Origin: Roseibium polysiphoniae
GTDB lineage: Bacteria; Pseudomonadota; Alphaproteobacteria; Rhizobiales; Stappiaceae
Direction of reading: 5' to 3'
Assembly: GCF_014842925.1 (NCBI RefSeq)
Contig: NZ_JACYXJ010000003.1
Location: forward strand, 372,001-436,000
Length of the DNA: 64,000 nt
Shown: positions 52,909-61,549 of the stretch, in pieces
Layout of the letters: each line of letters begins with the position of its first letter
Numbering within the stretch: position 1 is the stretch's first letter
Position numbers and translations under genes: made by a program
The notes under the pieces: generated by a model
Told to the model about the DNA's origin: nothing
The model's input: only the letters and a program-made list of their open reading frames with translations
Databases searched by the model: none

Positions 52909-53688
52909 TCAGAAGGCGCCGGGATAGAGACCGCCGTCAAGGAGGACGTTCTGTCCGGTGATGTAGCCGGCGTGAATGGAGCAGAGGAAAGCGCAGGTCT
53001 GGCCGAACTCCTCGGGATTGCCAAAGCGTTTGGCGGGGATCTCGGCTGCTTGTGCCGCTCGGACTTCGTCCATGGTCTTGCCGCTCTGCTCGACCGCACG
53101 TTCAAAGCCGCCGCGTAGACGGTCGGTATCCATCTTGCCGGGCAGGATGTTGTTGATGGTGACGCCCTTGCCGGCGACCTGACGGCTGACGCCGGCGAGG
53201 AACGCTGTCAGGCCGGCGCGAGCGCCAGAAGAAAGGTCGAGACCTTCAATCGGCATGCGCACCGACATGGAGGTGATGTTGACGATCCGTCCGAAGCCCT
53301 GGTCGCACATGTTGTCGATGACTGCCTGCACCAGTTCGATTGGTGTGACCATGTTCTGAATGACGCCTGAAACCATCGCGCCGCGATCGAGCGTGCTGTA
53401 ATCCTTGCGCGGCGGGCCTCCGTTGTTGTTGACCAGAATGTCCGGGTTTGGACACGCTGCCAGGAGTTCTTTTTGCCCTTCTGCGGTGGAGACATCCGCC
53501 GCCACGGCGGTTACGGTCACGTCGAATTTTGCGCGGATTTCCTCAGCTGTCGCATTCAGCGCGGCTTCGCTGCGTCCGTTGAGAACGACATCGCAGCCGG
53601 CTTCCGCGAGCGCCATGGCGCAGCCCTTGCCGAGCCCCCGGCTTGATGCGCAGATGATGGCCTTCCGGCCTGATATGCCAAGATCCAT
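52909..53688 (-). CDS. Short-chain dehydrogenase with altered active site
   Basis: 259 residues from the ATG at 53688, with GGGAGG upstream. Rossmann motif reads CASSRGLGKGCAMALAEAG, NNNGG replaces NNAG, and the Ser of NITSMSV is present. The catalytic YxxxK is replaced: the segment LDLSSGARAGLTAFLAGV has Ser and Arg at those places. I recall a subgroup of SDR proteins with the SSGARAGL-type segment in alphaproteobacteria, so this is a lineage trait, not damage. Reaction unknown. C-terminal GQNVLLDGGLYPG is normal. Confidence 0.85.
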   Translation of the reverse strand: MDLGISGRKAIICASSRGLGKGCAMALAEAGCDVVLNGRSEAALNATAEEIRAKFDVTVTAVAADVSTAEGQKELLAACPNPDILVNNNGGPPRKDYSTLDRGAMVSGVIQNMVTPIELVQAVIDNMCDQGFGRIVNITSMSVRMPIEGLDLSSGARAGLTAFLAGVSRQVAGKGVTINNILPGKMDTDRLRGGFERAVEQSGKTMDEVRAAQAAEIPAKRFGNPEEFGQTCAFLCSIHAGYITGQNVLLDGGLYPGAF

Positions 53689-53932
53689 TGGATCAGCCTC
53701 CCTGAAAATGGAAAGAAAGCACCTGTTTGGTGCTTCGTTCGCCCTTCTCATACGTCTGGCGCAGCAGGACATGCAAGTGCATCGACCTGGGTATAGGCCC
53801 CGTGAACGAGCTGGATATCAGGTTTTATTATCGCTCTTCCCTAAGGGAAATTTGGTGGATTGGCGCACTGTCATAATTGTGCAACCTGAATCGCGTCTAA
53901 AGCGCCCCAATTAAATGATTGGAGTGAAGCCA

Positions 53933-54733
53933 ATGGCGCAGCCATCGGAGTCGCGGCACTACCGGGCCCTGTTCATATCAGACATTCATCTTGGCACACG
54001 AGGGTGCCAGGCGGACATGTTGCTTGACTTCTTGAAGTCCAATGATGCCGAGACTGTTTATCTCGTCGGCGATATTGTGGATGGATGGCGCCTGAGGCGG
54101 GCTTGGTACTGGCCCCAGGCACATAATGACGTGGTGCAGAAGATCCTCCGCAAAGGCCGGAAGGGCGCGCGCGTCATCTATATCCCGGGCAATCACGATG
54201 AATTCCTGAGAGGCTTTCTCGGGACGCATTTTGGCGGTGTTGAAGTCACTGACAGCATTGTTCACGAAAGCGCGGACGGCCGCCGGTATCTTGTGATCCA
54301 CGGCGATCAGTTTGACGTCGTCATCCGCCACGCCAAGTGGCTCGCCTTCTTTGGCGACAAGGCCTACACGACCGCCCTTGGTCTCAATACCTGGGTTAAT
54401 GTCCTGCGCCGCCGGCTCGGCCTGACGTATTGGTCCCTGTCTGCCTGGGCCAAGCTGAAGGTGAAAAACGCCGTCAGCTTCATCGGCCGTTTCGAAGAGA
54501 CATTGTCCGACGAAGCGCGGCGCCAGGGTGTTGACGGCGTGATCTGTGGCCACATCCACCATGCTGCTGATCAGGAAATGAACGGTATTCACTACATCAA
54601 TACTGGCGACTGGGTGGAAAGCTGTACTGCGGTTGCTGAACATCACGATGGTACATTCGAGGTGATCCGATGGGTCAAGCCGACAACGGCAGGAGAGGTG
54701 GTGCCGGTGAAGGAACAGTCGGTCGCCGCATGA
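53933..54733 (+). CDS. LpxH-like metallophosphoesterase (UDP-2,3-diacylglucosamine diphosphatase family)
   Basis: 266 residues from the ATG at 53933, with GGAG 9 bases upstream; an ATG at 53915 is an alternative. Two-metal phosphoesterase motifs in order: LFISDIHLGTRGCQADML, VGDIVDGWRLRRAW, IPGNHDEFLRG, VIHGDQFDVV and VICGHIHHAADQ. The family cleaves UDP-2,3-diacylglucosamine or related lipid-linked nucleotides. It overlaps the next gene by four bases, so it is co-translated with a glycosyltransferase; a lipid A or glycolipid role fits. Exact substrate uncertain. Confidence 0.82.
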   Translation: MAQPSESRHYRALFISDIHLGTRGCQADMLLDFLKSNDAETVYLVGDIVDGWRLRRAWYWPQAHNDVVQKILRKGRKGARVIYIPGNHDEFLRGFLGTHFGGVEVTDSIVHESADGRRYLVIHGDQFDVVIRHAKWLAFFGDKAYTTALGLNTWVNVLRRRLGLTYWSLSAWAKLKVKNAVSFIGRFEETLSDEARRQGVDGVICGHIHHAADQEMNGIHYINTGDWVESCTAVAEHHDGTFEVIRWVKPTTAGEVVPVKEQSVAA

Positions 54734-55764
54734 GTTCTATCTTGATCGTCACGGATGCATGGCATCCTCAAATCAACGGCGTCGTGCGTTCACTCGAACG
54801 CACTGCGGGTGAGCTCGAAAAAATCGGCGTGCGTGTGGAATTTCTCACGCCTGCTGATTTCCGCACGCTGCCGTGTCCGACCTATCCTGAAATTCGGCTG
54901 TCGCTCGCTCACAAGGGCATGGTGCGCCGCCGGATTGATGCCCATGGCTGTGACCACCTTCACATCGCCACGGAAGGTCCACTCGGCCTGATGGCAGCGT
55001 CCATCGCGCGCAAGCGGAATGAACCGTTTACGACCAGCTATCACACGCGTTTCCCGGAGTATGTCTCCGCTCGCCTGCCGGTCCCGCTGTCCTGGTCCTA
55101 TGGCTGGCTGCGCCGCTTCCACAATTCCGGTCAGGGCTGCATGGTGGCCACCCGGTCACTGGAGGATGATCTTCACGCCAGGGGGTTCACAAACCTCCAG
55201 CGCTGGTCACGTGGTGTCGATGAGAACCTTTTTCATCCAGTTGAAGGGTCTGTTTTGCCGGCCGATCTTCCCCGCCCCATTTTCATGAATGTTGGCCGGG
55301 TTGCTGTTGAGAAGAACATCGAGGCCTTCCTCGAGCTGGACCTGCCTGGCAGCAAGGTTGTCGTTGGTGACGGCCCGCAGCTCGAAAGTCTCAAGCGCAA
55401 GTACCCTGATGCACATTTCACTGGGTCAAAGGTCGGCGAAGACCTTGCCGCGCATTACGCGTCCGCTGATGTGTTCGTTTTTCCATCCCTGACCGACACA
55501 TTCGGCAATGTGCTGCTGGAAGCTCTGGCTTGCGGAGTGCCGGTCGCGGCATTCCCTGTGATGGGGCCGCTCGACGTGATCGGAGAAACAGGTGCCGGCG
55601 TCTTGTCAGAAAATCTGGAGGAAGCGGCGCTGGCAGCGCTTGATATTCCCGCAGATCATTGCCGACAGGTTGCGCTGAATTACACCTGGGCCGCGAGCGC
55701 GCGGCAGTTTCTTGAAAACGCAGAAGCTGCCCATTCCGTGAAACCGCCTGCGAAAGCCGCCTGA
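54730..55764 (+). CDS. Glycosyltransferase family 4 (GT-B) protein
   Basis: 344 residues from the ATG at 54730, inside the previous stop. N-terminal VTDAWHPQINGVVRSLERTA is typical of mannosyl- and glycolipid transferases of this type. The C-terminal donor domain has PIFMNVGRVAVEKNIEAFLE, a ASADVFVFPSLTDTFGNVLL and LEALACGVPVAAFP segment, with the catalytic E of the EX7E pattern in DTFGNVLLEA. It uses a nucleotide sugar to glycosylate a lipid or sugar acceptor. Coupled to the LpxH-like gene. Confidence 0.88.
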   Translation: MSSILIVTDAWHPQINGVVRSLERTAGELEKIGVRVEFLTPADFRTLPCPTYPEIRLSLAHKGMVRRRIDAHGCDHLHIATEGPLGLMAASIARKRNEPFTTSYHTRFPEYVSARLPVPLSWSYGWLRRFHNSGQGCMVATRSLEDDLHARGFTNLQRWSRGVDENLFHPVEGSVLPADLPRPIFMNVGRVAVEKNIEAFLELDLPGSKVVVGDGPQLESLKRKYPDAHFTGSKVGEDLAAHYASADVFVFPSLTDTFGNVLLEALACGVPVAAFPVMGPLDVIGETGAGVLSENLEEAALAALDIPADHCRQVALNYTWAASARQFLENAEAAHSVKPPAKAA

Positions 55765-55900
55765 AAGCCGCACGATTGAAAATCGGCTTTCGGCACTTAA
55801 CCTGATGCAATGTTCGGTCTAAGGTCAGGCTTGGGCTCGGCGGCACGTGCCGCCGGGTTTCCCCTTCCTGACTGAAATCTGACATTGATGAAAGGTCGCA

Positions 55901-56878
55901 ATGGCCATGATGGTTACACGCGAGGACATCGACGCTGCTCGGGGCCGGCTGCAGCAGTATGCTGTCGAGACGCCGTTGCTGCGCTCTCCTGCACTTGATG
56001 AGGCCGTTGGCGGCACTGTCCTGATCAAACCCGAGTGCCTGCAGCGCACGGGGTCGTTCAAGTTTCGTGGCGCATTCAACCGCCTCAGCCTGATTGCGCC
56101 TGAAGACCGGGCAAGGGGTGTGGTGGCGTGTTCATCGGGAAACCATGCCCAGGGGGTGGCTGAGGCTGCCCGGATCCTCGGCATGAGTGCCACGATCGTC
56201 ATGCCTGCTGATGCGCCTGAAATCAAACTGCAGCGCACGCGCGCCTTCGGTGCAGAGGTCGTGACCTTCGACAGGGGCAAGGAAGACCGCGACGCAATTG
56301 CCGCCGAGATCTGTGCGCGGACCGGCGCGACCTTTGTTCATCCCTACAATGACCCGGGTGTAATCGCGGGCCAGGCGACCGTGGGGCTGGAAATTGCGAA
56401 GCAGGCAAAAGCGATGGGCCAGGTGCCCGAGGCTGCCCTGGCTTGCACCGGCGGTGGGGGCCTGGCTAGTGGTATCGCCCTTGCGCTGCACTACGATTTG
56501 CCGGATTGCGATTTTTACACCGCAGAGCCCGCCGGCTTTGATGACTACGCCCGCTCCCTGGCTTCGGGGAATATCGAGACAAATAGTCAGCTCAGTGGAT
56601 CTGTTTGCGACGCGATCCTGACACCGTCGCCCGGCGAGGTTACCTTTCCGATCCTCAAGGAGTTGGCGCGTGACGGCCTTGTCGTCAGCGACGACGAGGC
56701 CTTGCAGGCCGTCGCATTTGCCTTTCGCGAGCTCAAGATTGTGGTCGAGCCTGGCGGCGCAGTCGCGTTGGCGGCAGTCTTGTCGGGGAAACTCGATGTC
56801 AAAGACCGGACTGTCGCAGTGGTGCTGACCGGCGGGAATATCGATCCTGCAATGCTGCAGAGCGCGCTCGCGCTTTAG
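55901..56878 (+). CDS. Threonine/serine dehydratase-like PLP enzyme
   Basis: 325 residues of the fold-II PLP family. The PLP Lys is in QRTGSFKFRGAFNRLSLIAP, the SSGNHAQGVAEAARILGMSA phosphate loop follows, and ACTGGGGLASGIALALHYDL is the Gly-rich cofactor anchor. No C-terminal ACT domains are present, so it is of the catabolic (TdcB/serine racemase-like) type. It deaminates Thr or Ser to the 2-oxo acid. It lies between its own promoter region and a bidirectional terminator. Confidence 0.88.
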   Translation: MAMMVTREDIDAARGRLQQYAVETPLLRSPALDEAVGGTVLIKPECLQRTGSFKFRGAFNRLSLIAPEDRARGVVACSSGNHAQGVAEAARILGMSATIVMPADAPEIKLQRTRAFGAEVVTFDRGKEDRDAIAAEICARTGATFVHPYNDPGVIAGQATVGLEIAKQAKAMGQVPEAALACTGGGGLASGIALALHYDLPDCDFYTAEPAGFDDYARSLASGNIETNSQLSGSVCDAILTPSPGEVTFPILKELARDGLVVSDDEALQAVAFAFRELKIVVEPGGAVALAAVLSGKLDVKDRTVAVVLTGGNIDPAMLQSALAL

Positions 56879-56906
56879 TGCAGGTTCACTGCCCCCTCAA
56901 AAAAAG

Positions 56907-56934
56907 AAAAGGCGCCAGAGTTGGCGCCTTTTTT
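56907..56934. terminator. Bidirectional intrinsic terminator
   Basis: AAAAGGCGCCA-GAGT-TGGCGCCTTTT, an 11-bp perfect stem, followed by TT on the plus strand and preceded by A-rich sequence (serving the minus strand). It separates the convergent dehydratase and CheZ-type genes. Confidence 0.9.
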
Positions 56935-56954
56935 GAACGTATCTTTGATGTGAC

Positions 56955-58145
56955 TTAGTTGAAGAGAGCCTGGCGCTCGGCTTCACTCAGCTGGGTGAGG
57001 GGGTCGTTTGCCTCATTGAGCTCTGTCTCGGCTTCGGTCTGCTCCCAGGCGTCATCCGCTACAGCTTCCGTCATCTCGGCATCAAAGAGCTGGTCGACTG
57101 CCGCCTCGTCGAGTTCCTCGCCTGCGTCTTCTGCGACCGGCGGGATGTCCTCAGCTTCGGCGATGGCTTCAGCAACATCGGCTTCGCCGCTGTCTTCCGT
57201 CTCAGGCTGATCGAACATCGCGTCGATGGCATCGGAGTCCATGGGCTCGCCCGCGTCTTCACCGGCAGCTGCCATGATCGCATCGACATCGGCTTCACTG
57301 GCTTCTGCGCTTTCGGCTGCCACGTCTTCCGCGTCGGTTTCGATCTTGTCAAAGCTCATCGTATCAGCGGTTTCCGCTGTCTCATCGCCTTCCGAAGCGC
57401 TGTCGTTGCCGGAAAACATGTCGTCGACGTTGTTCTGTGAGACGCCTTTACCCTCTTCCTGAGGGCCATTGAGCAAATGAGAATCTGGGCGGGAATCGAC
57501 AGGACCCGCATTCGGGTCGCCTTCCATTTCCTCGATGCCCCAGATGTTGATCATCAGGTTGATACGGCTTTCCAGATAGCGCAGAACCTGAACCACTTTC
57601 GTCGTTCTCTGGCCTGTCAGATCCTGGAAGGAGCAAGCCATGAAAATCTCGGTGGCTTTCGCGTCGATCTCATCGCAGGTTTCGTCGCTGGCGCCGGCTT
57701 CGCGCAGTTTCCAGGCCTCTTCCTGAATCTGCTCGGCAGCCTCAAGGATGGTCTGGGTCGCGCCTTCGGTCTGGCTGACGATCAGGTCGAGTTCATGCGA
57801 TGCATCGACGAAGCGGTTGGAGTCCGCGCCTTCCGTCTTGATGTTCGCGATCTCGTTCTTGGTCCGCTCGATCGCATCATGCATTTCGCCGATATCAAGG
57901 CGGATCTGATCGAAGTTCGGAACCTTCTTCTGACGCGTCATCGTCGTTTCGAGACGCTGGATCGCCGTCAGGATTTCCTTGGTCTCGGGGGTTTTCTTCC
58001 GCCTCAGAAACTCGGCAAGAAACCTCCGTCCGCGATCGGATTCCAGAAGGGTCTGTTCTAGCGTCTCATATTCGGCTTCCCCGATCGGGGCTGGCTCGTC
58101 AAGTTCTTCTGCTGTTTGCATATGTTGACTATCTCGGCTTGCCAT
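56955..58145 (-). CDS. cheZ: CheZ-like CheY-P phosphatase with long acidic tail
   Basis: 396 residues. Residues about 20-210 are a helical CheZ-type domain; the catalytic helix reads FMACSFQDLTGQRTTKVVQV (QDLTGQ with the catalytic Gln), and KKTPETKEILTAIQRLETTM is at the front. The last 170 residues are acidic, Ala/Asp/Glu-rich and carry four short repeats that look like the CheY-binding tip of E. coli CheZ (DQVDDLLDSLGF): SQNNVDDMFSG, SEADVDAIMAA, SDAIDAMFDQ and EAAVDQLFDAE. It removes phosphate from CheY. The start is uncertain (58145 or 58121). No other chemotaxis gene is adjacent. Confidence 0.85.
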   Translation of the reverse strand: MASRDSQHMQTAEELDEPAPIGEAEYETLEQTLLESDRGRRFLAEFLRRKKTPETKEILTAIQRLETTMTRQKKVPNFDQIRLDIGEMHDAIERTKNEIANIKTEGADSNRFVDASHELDLIVSQTEGATQTILEAAEQIQEEAWKLREAGASDETCDEIDAKATEIFMACSFQDLTGQRTTKVVQVLRYLESRINLMINIWGIEEMEGDPNAGPVDSRPDSHLLNGPQEEGKGVSQNNVDDMFSGNDSASEGDETAETADTMSFDKIETDAEDVAAESAEASEADVDAIMAAAGEDAGEPMDSDAIDAMFDQPETEDSGEADVAEAIAEAEDIPPVAEDAGEELDEAAVDQLFDAEMTEAVADDAWEQTEAETELNEANDPLTQLSEAERQALFN

Positions 58146-58242
58146 TTGATCACGAATTGCCGTAACTCAGACGACTTTCCAAAAAAGCCTAGGGGGCAAA
58201 TCGTTAACATCCCTTTAGGTCAGCTAAGTCCGGATCAGAAAA

Positions 58243-59427
58243 ATGTCTTTACCCGCAGCGAGCCTTTCGGCACGCGTCGGCGGCCTATTTGCCAGCCATT
58301 TCCTTGGGTTTGGCTTGTTTCTGCCGTTTTTCCCGCTTGTGCTGGAGGATCGCGGACTGACAGTGGCTGAAATCGGCTACATCCTTAGTGCAGGAACAAT
58401 TGTGCGTATCGCCGCCAATCCTGTCATGACAGGCCTGTCAGATCACAGTGGGCGGCGGCGCTTGTCGATCTTTGCCTACTCTATGGCGGGTGCGGCGTTC
58501 CTCGGATTTTTCATAGCCAGCAGCGGCATGGTCACCGCCCTGATCGCGGTGATGGGGCTCATGATCTTCTGGTCGCCGATCGTTCCGCTCAGTGACGCCT
58601 ATGCCCTCGATGTCGTGCGTAATCATGGCGCGGACTATGGGCGCATGCGGCTATGGGGATCGGTTGGCTTCGTGGTGGCCAATGTCTTTGGCGGATGGCT
58701 TGCGGGCATGGGCAACTCGCAGCTTATCGTTATGGGCACCGTTCTCGGCGTGATCTCCACCGGCTTCGTTGCGATCTCACTGCCGCGTCAGGGACGAGAT
58801 GAGGACACTGATGAACCTCAGCAAAACCAGCGCCCGAAGCTTTTTTGGTCGCCCTGGTTCCTGGGCATCCTAGGTGTGATCGGATTGCTCCAAGGCAGTC
58901 ACGCCGCCTTTTATGGCTTTGGGACGCTGTTCTGGCTTCAGGCCGGCATCTCGGAGTTTGCCATCGGCCTGTTGTGGTCCATCGGCGTGCTTGCCGAAAT
59001 CGCGCTCTTCTTTGTTGCCGGGCGTCTCGGCTTGAGTTTCGGGCCCTTGACCTTCTTGCTGGTCGGGGCTGCGGGCGGAATTCTCAGGTGGCTGTTGTTC
59101 CCGCTGGCGGACAGTTTCGTCACCATGGCGACGCTTCAGCTGATGCATGGACTGAGTTTCGGCGCGGCGCACCTTGGCTCAGTTGCCTTTCTGTCGCGGC
59201 TGGTTCCGCCGAAATGGGGGGCAACCGGTCAGGGAGTCCTGGCCGCGTCAAACGGTATCCTGACGGCGCTTGGCCTGGCGATCTGTGGTCCGCTTTTTGA
59301 GCAGAACCCGGCATACCCGTTTTGGGCGATGGCGGGCGTCTCGATGGTTGCGACGCTCGGTCTTGCCCTGCTGCACCCGTTTATGTCGAGAAAGCTGGCC
59401 GCAGGCGAGGCTTCGCCCGCGGTCTGA
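58243..59427 (+). CDS. MFS transporter
   Basis: 394 residues with about 12 hydrophobic segments. Features: LFASHFLGFGLFLPFFPLVL in helix 1, RIAANPVMTGLSDHSGRRRL (the MFS loop-2 signature with basic residues) and a second-half FGPLTFLLVGAAGGILRWLL. It resembles the 3-phenylpropionate/nucleoside MFS group, with GDxxGxR replaced by SDHSGRR. Substrate unknown. No strong ribosome site precedes the ATG. It is convergent with dgcA, only 14 bases apart. Confidence 0.85.
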   Translation: MSLPAASLSARVGGLFASHFLGFGLFLPFFPLVLEDRGLTVAEIGYILSAGTIVRIAANPVMTGLSDHSGRRRLSIFAYSMAGAAFLGFFIASSGMVTALIAVMGLMIFWSPIVPLSDAYALDVVRNHGADYGRMRLWGSVGFVVANVFGGWLAGMGNSQLIVMGTVLGVISTGFVAISLPRQGRDEDTDEPQQNQRPKLFWSPWFLGILGVIGLLQGSHAAFYGFGTLFWLQAGISEFAIGLLWSIGVLAEIALFFVAGRLGLSFGPLTFLLVGAAGGILRWLLFPLADSFVTMATLQLMHGLSFGAAHLGSVAFLSRLVPPKWGATGQGVLAASNGILTALGLAICGPLFEQNPAYPFWAMAGVSMVATLGLALLHPFMSRKLAAGEASPAV

Positions 59428-59441
59428 CTTGTCCTTAAAGT

Positions 59442-60428
59442 TCAGCCCCAAAGCTCTGCATTTGGCGGATGCATGGTGCTGCCCTCGAAGTGCAGGCCCG
59501 GTTTCCGGTCCTTGGCCAGAAGAAGCGGGCCGTCGAGATCGACAAAGTCGGCTGTTTGGGCCACAAGCGTGGCCGGGGCCATTGCGAGCGACGTGCCGAC
59601 CATGCAGCCGATCATGACCTTGAAGCCGAGTGCTCTTGCCTTCTCTTCCATCAGCAGCGCTTCGGTGACACCGCCGGCCTTGTCGAGTTTGATGTTCACG
59701 GCGTCATAGCGGTTGCGGAGGCCTTCGAGATCCTTGCTCGTGTGAAGGCTTTCATCAGCGCAGATTGTGACCGGTCGCTCGATTTCGGCCAGCATGTCAT
59801 CCTTGCCCGCTGGCAGCGGCTGCTCGATCAGAGCAACGCCTGCAGCCTGACAGGCTGCCATGTTTACCTCGAAACAGCTTTCGTCCCAGGCTTCGTTGGC
59901 ATCGACTATGAGGGTCGAGTCGGGAGAGTTGGTGCGCACGGCAGCGATCCGCTCATCGTCACCAATGCCCTTGAGCTTGACCTTCAAAAGTGGTCGATGT
60001 GCTGCCTTTGCGGCTGCCTCGGCCATTTTCTCCGGTGTCTCCACGCTCAAGGTGTATGCGGTGGTCACTGGCTTCAGTGGCGGCAGACCGGCAATTTCGG
60101 CTGCCGATTTTCCAGAACTTTTGGCCTCGAGGTCCCACAGGGCGCAGTCGACGGCATTGCGCGCAGCGCCTGCTGGCATGGCGGACTGGAGCGCCATACG
60201 GCCGATGCCGGCTTCCAGCTGAGCCTTTACGGCGAGGATTTGCTCGCTGACGCTTTCAAGGCTTTCGCCGTAACGCGCATAGGGAACGCACTCGCCATGT
60301 GCGGTTATCCCGCCGTCGCGCAGGGTGACCACCAGCACCTCGGCATGGGTGCGGCGGCCACGTGAGATGGCAAAGCCGCCTCCTGCCATTTCAAAGCTTT
60401 CTGTTCGAATGTCGAGTGACCGGGTCAT
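59442..60428 (-). CDS. dgcA: N-acetyl-D-glutamate racemase (dipeptide epimerase-like)
   Basis: 328 residues. Enolase-superfamily residues: the KxK acid-base pair in RPLLKVKLKG, metal ligands in LIVDANEAW, LIEQPLP and TICADESLHT, and the second catalytic Lys in NIKLDKAGGVT. These are the residues of the L-Ala-D/L-Glu epimerase clade. Next to a DgcN gene (4-base overlap) the likely role is DgcA, which converts N-acetyl-D-glutamate to N-acetyl-L-glutamate in D-glutamate breakdown. Dipeptide epimerase activity remains an alternative. Confidence 0.85.
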   Translation of the reverse strand: MTRSLDIRTESFEMAGGGFAISRGRRTHAEVLVVTLRDGGITAHGECVPYARYGESLESVSEQILAVKAQLEAGIGRMALQSAMPAGAARNAVDCALWDLEAKSSGKSAAEIAGLPPLKPVTTAYTLSVETPEKMAEAAAKAAHRPLLKVKLKGIGDDERIAAVRTNSPDSTLIVDANEAWDESCFEVNMAACQAAGVALIEQPLPAGKDDMLAEIERPVTICADESLHTSKDLEGLRNRYDAVNIKLDKAGGVTEALLMEEKARALGFKVMIGCMVGTSLAMAPATLVAQTADFVDLDGPLLLAKDRKPGLHFEGSTMHPPNAELWG

Positions 60429-61441
60429 GGCGCACCAAATTCGGACGCCACGCGGTCGACAACATTCTCCATGCCAAAGCGGACCGGGTCGGTTGCAGGC
60501 AGACCGTTGTGGTCTTCAGAAACCTTGGCGAGATAGGCTTTGGCTTCTTCTTCGCCGAGGGCAGATGTGTTGACCGCGATGCCGATGCAGCGGATGTCCG
60601 GGTTGGTCAGCTGCCCGCACTGGATCGTCAGGTCGATGACCTGCTGGACAGTTGGGAGGGGTGTTGGCACGCCGCGCATCGTCGTGCGGGTGGGTTCATG
60701 ACAGACGATGAAGCCATCTGGCTGAGAACCGTGCAGCAAGCCAAGTGTGACGCCTGCAAAGGAGGGATGGAAGAGCGAGCCCTGGCCTTCAATGATCTGC
60801 CACTGGTCTTCGCCGGTTGCAGGAGAGATCCATTCAGCGGCACCAGAAATGAAGTCGGCAATTACGGCATCGAGTGCAACACCGCGGCCTGAGATCAAGA
60901 CACCTGTCTGACCTGTTGCGCAGAAACTGCTCTTATAGCCGCGATCGTTCATGGCCTTGTCCATGGCAAGGGCAGTGTATTTCTTGCCCACGGAGCAGTC
61001 GGTGCCAACGGCGAGAATGCGCTTGCCGGAACGCTTGGTTCCCTTGCCGGTCGCGAAGGTCTCGGTGTTCTGACGGACATCGAAAAGGTTGCAGCCGTTT
61101 CGATCGGCCGCTTCCTTGATCTCGGGAATGCTGCCAAGACGCACGTGCAGGCCGCTTGCCACGTCTAGGCCGGCGTCGAGTGCTTCGACGATTGAGGCCA
61201 CCCAATGATCGGGCAGGCGGCCGCCAGCGTTTACGGCACCGACGACCATCGTCTTGGTGCCCTTCTCCTTGGCTTCGGCGATCGAAATGTCCGGAAGTCC
61301 CGTATCGGCAGCGCAGCCCGGCAGGCGCAGCTGTCCGGTGCACCAGTCCTTGCGCCAGTCGACCACACCAGTCGCTGTCTTGGCCGCGAGTGCGTCGGGC
61401 ACATCACCGAGGAACATGAGGTAGGGATGTTCGATTTTCAT
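60425..61441 (-). CDS. dgcN: N-acetyltransferase DgcN (DUF1611 family)
   Basis: 338 residues from the ATG at 61441, with GGAG 8 bases upstream; the frame remains open to 61612 but that extension is Ser/Arg-rich. A P-loop-like VGTDCSVGKKYTALAMDKAM and the DUF1611 segments CATGQTGVLISGRGVALDAV and IIEGQGSLFHPSFAG are visible. DgcN acetylates D-glutamate, and DgcA, translated from the overlapping gene, racemises the product. Together they let the cell use D-glutamate from peptidoglycan or seawater as a nutrient. Confidence 0.9.
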   Translation of the reverse strand: MKIEHPYLMFLGDVPDALAAKTATGVVDWRKDWCTGQLRLPGCAADTGLPDISIAEAKEKGTKTMVVGAVNAGGRLPDHWVASIVEALDAGLDVASGLHVRLGSIPEIKEAADRNGCNLFDVRQNTETFATGKGTKRSGKRILAVGTDCSVGKKYTALAMDKAMNDRGYKSSFCATGQTGVLISGRGVALDAVIADFISGAAEWISPATGEDQWQIIEGQGSLFHPSFAGVTLGLLHGSQPDGFIVCHEPTRTTMRGVPTPLPTVQQVIDLTIQCGQLTNPDIRCIGIAVNTSALGEEEAKAYLAKVSEDHNGLPATDPVRFGMENVVDRVASEFGAP

Positions 61442-61549
61442 GAATTGGGCTCCAGGTGAGATCCGGCCGGGGAGGCGGCTGGACGATGAACTCCTTCGCA
61501 AGGTATACGAGGGAGTGGAAGCGAGCGGCAAGGGGTTGGATCGTCCGGA

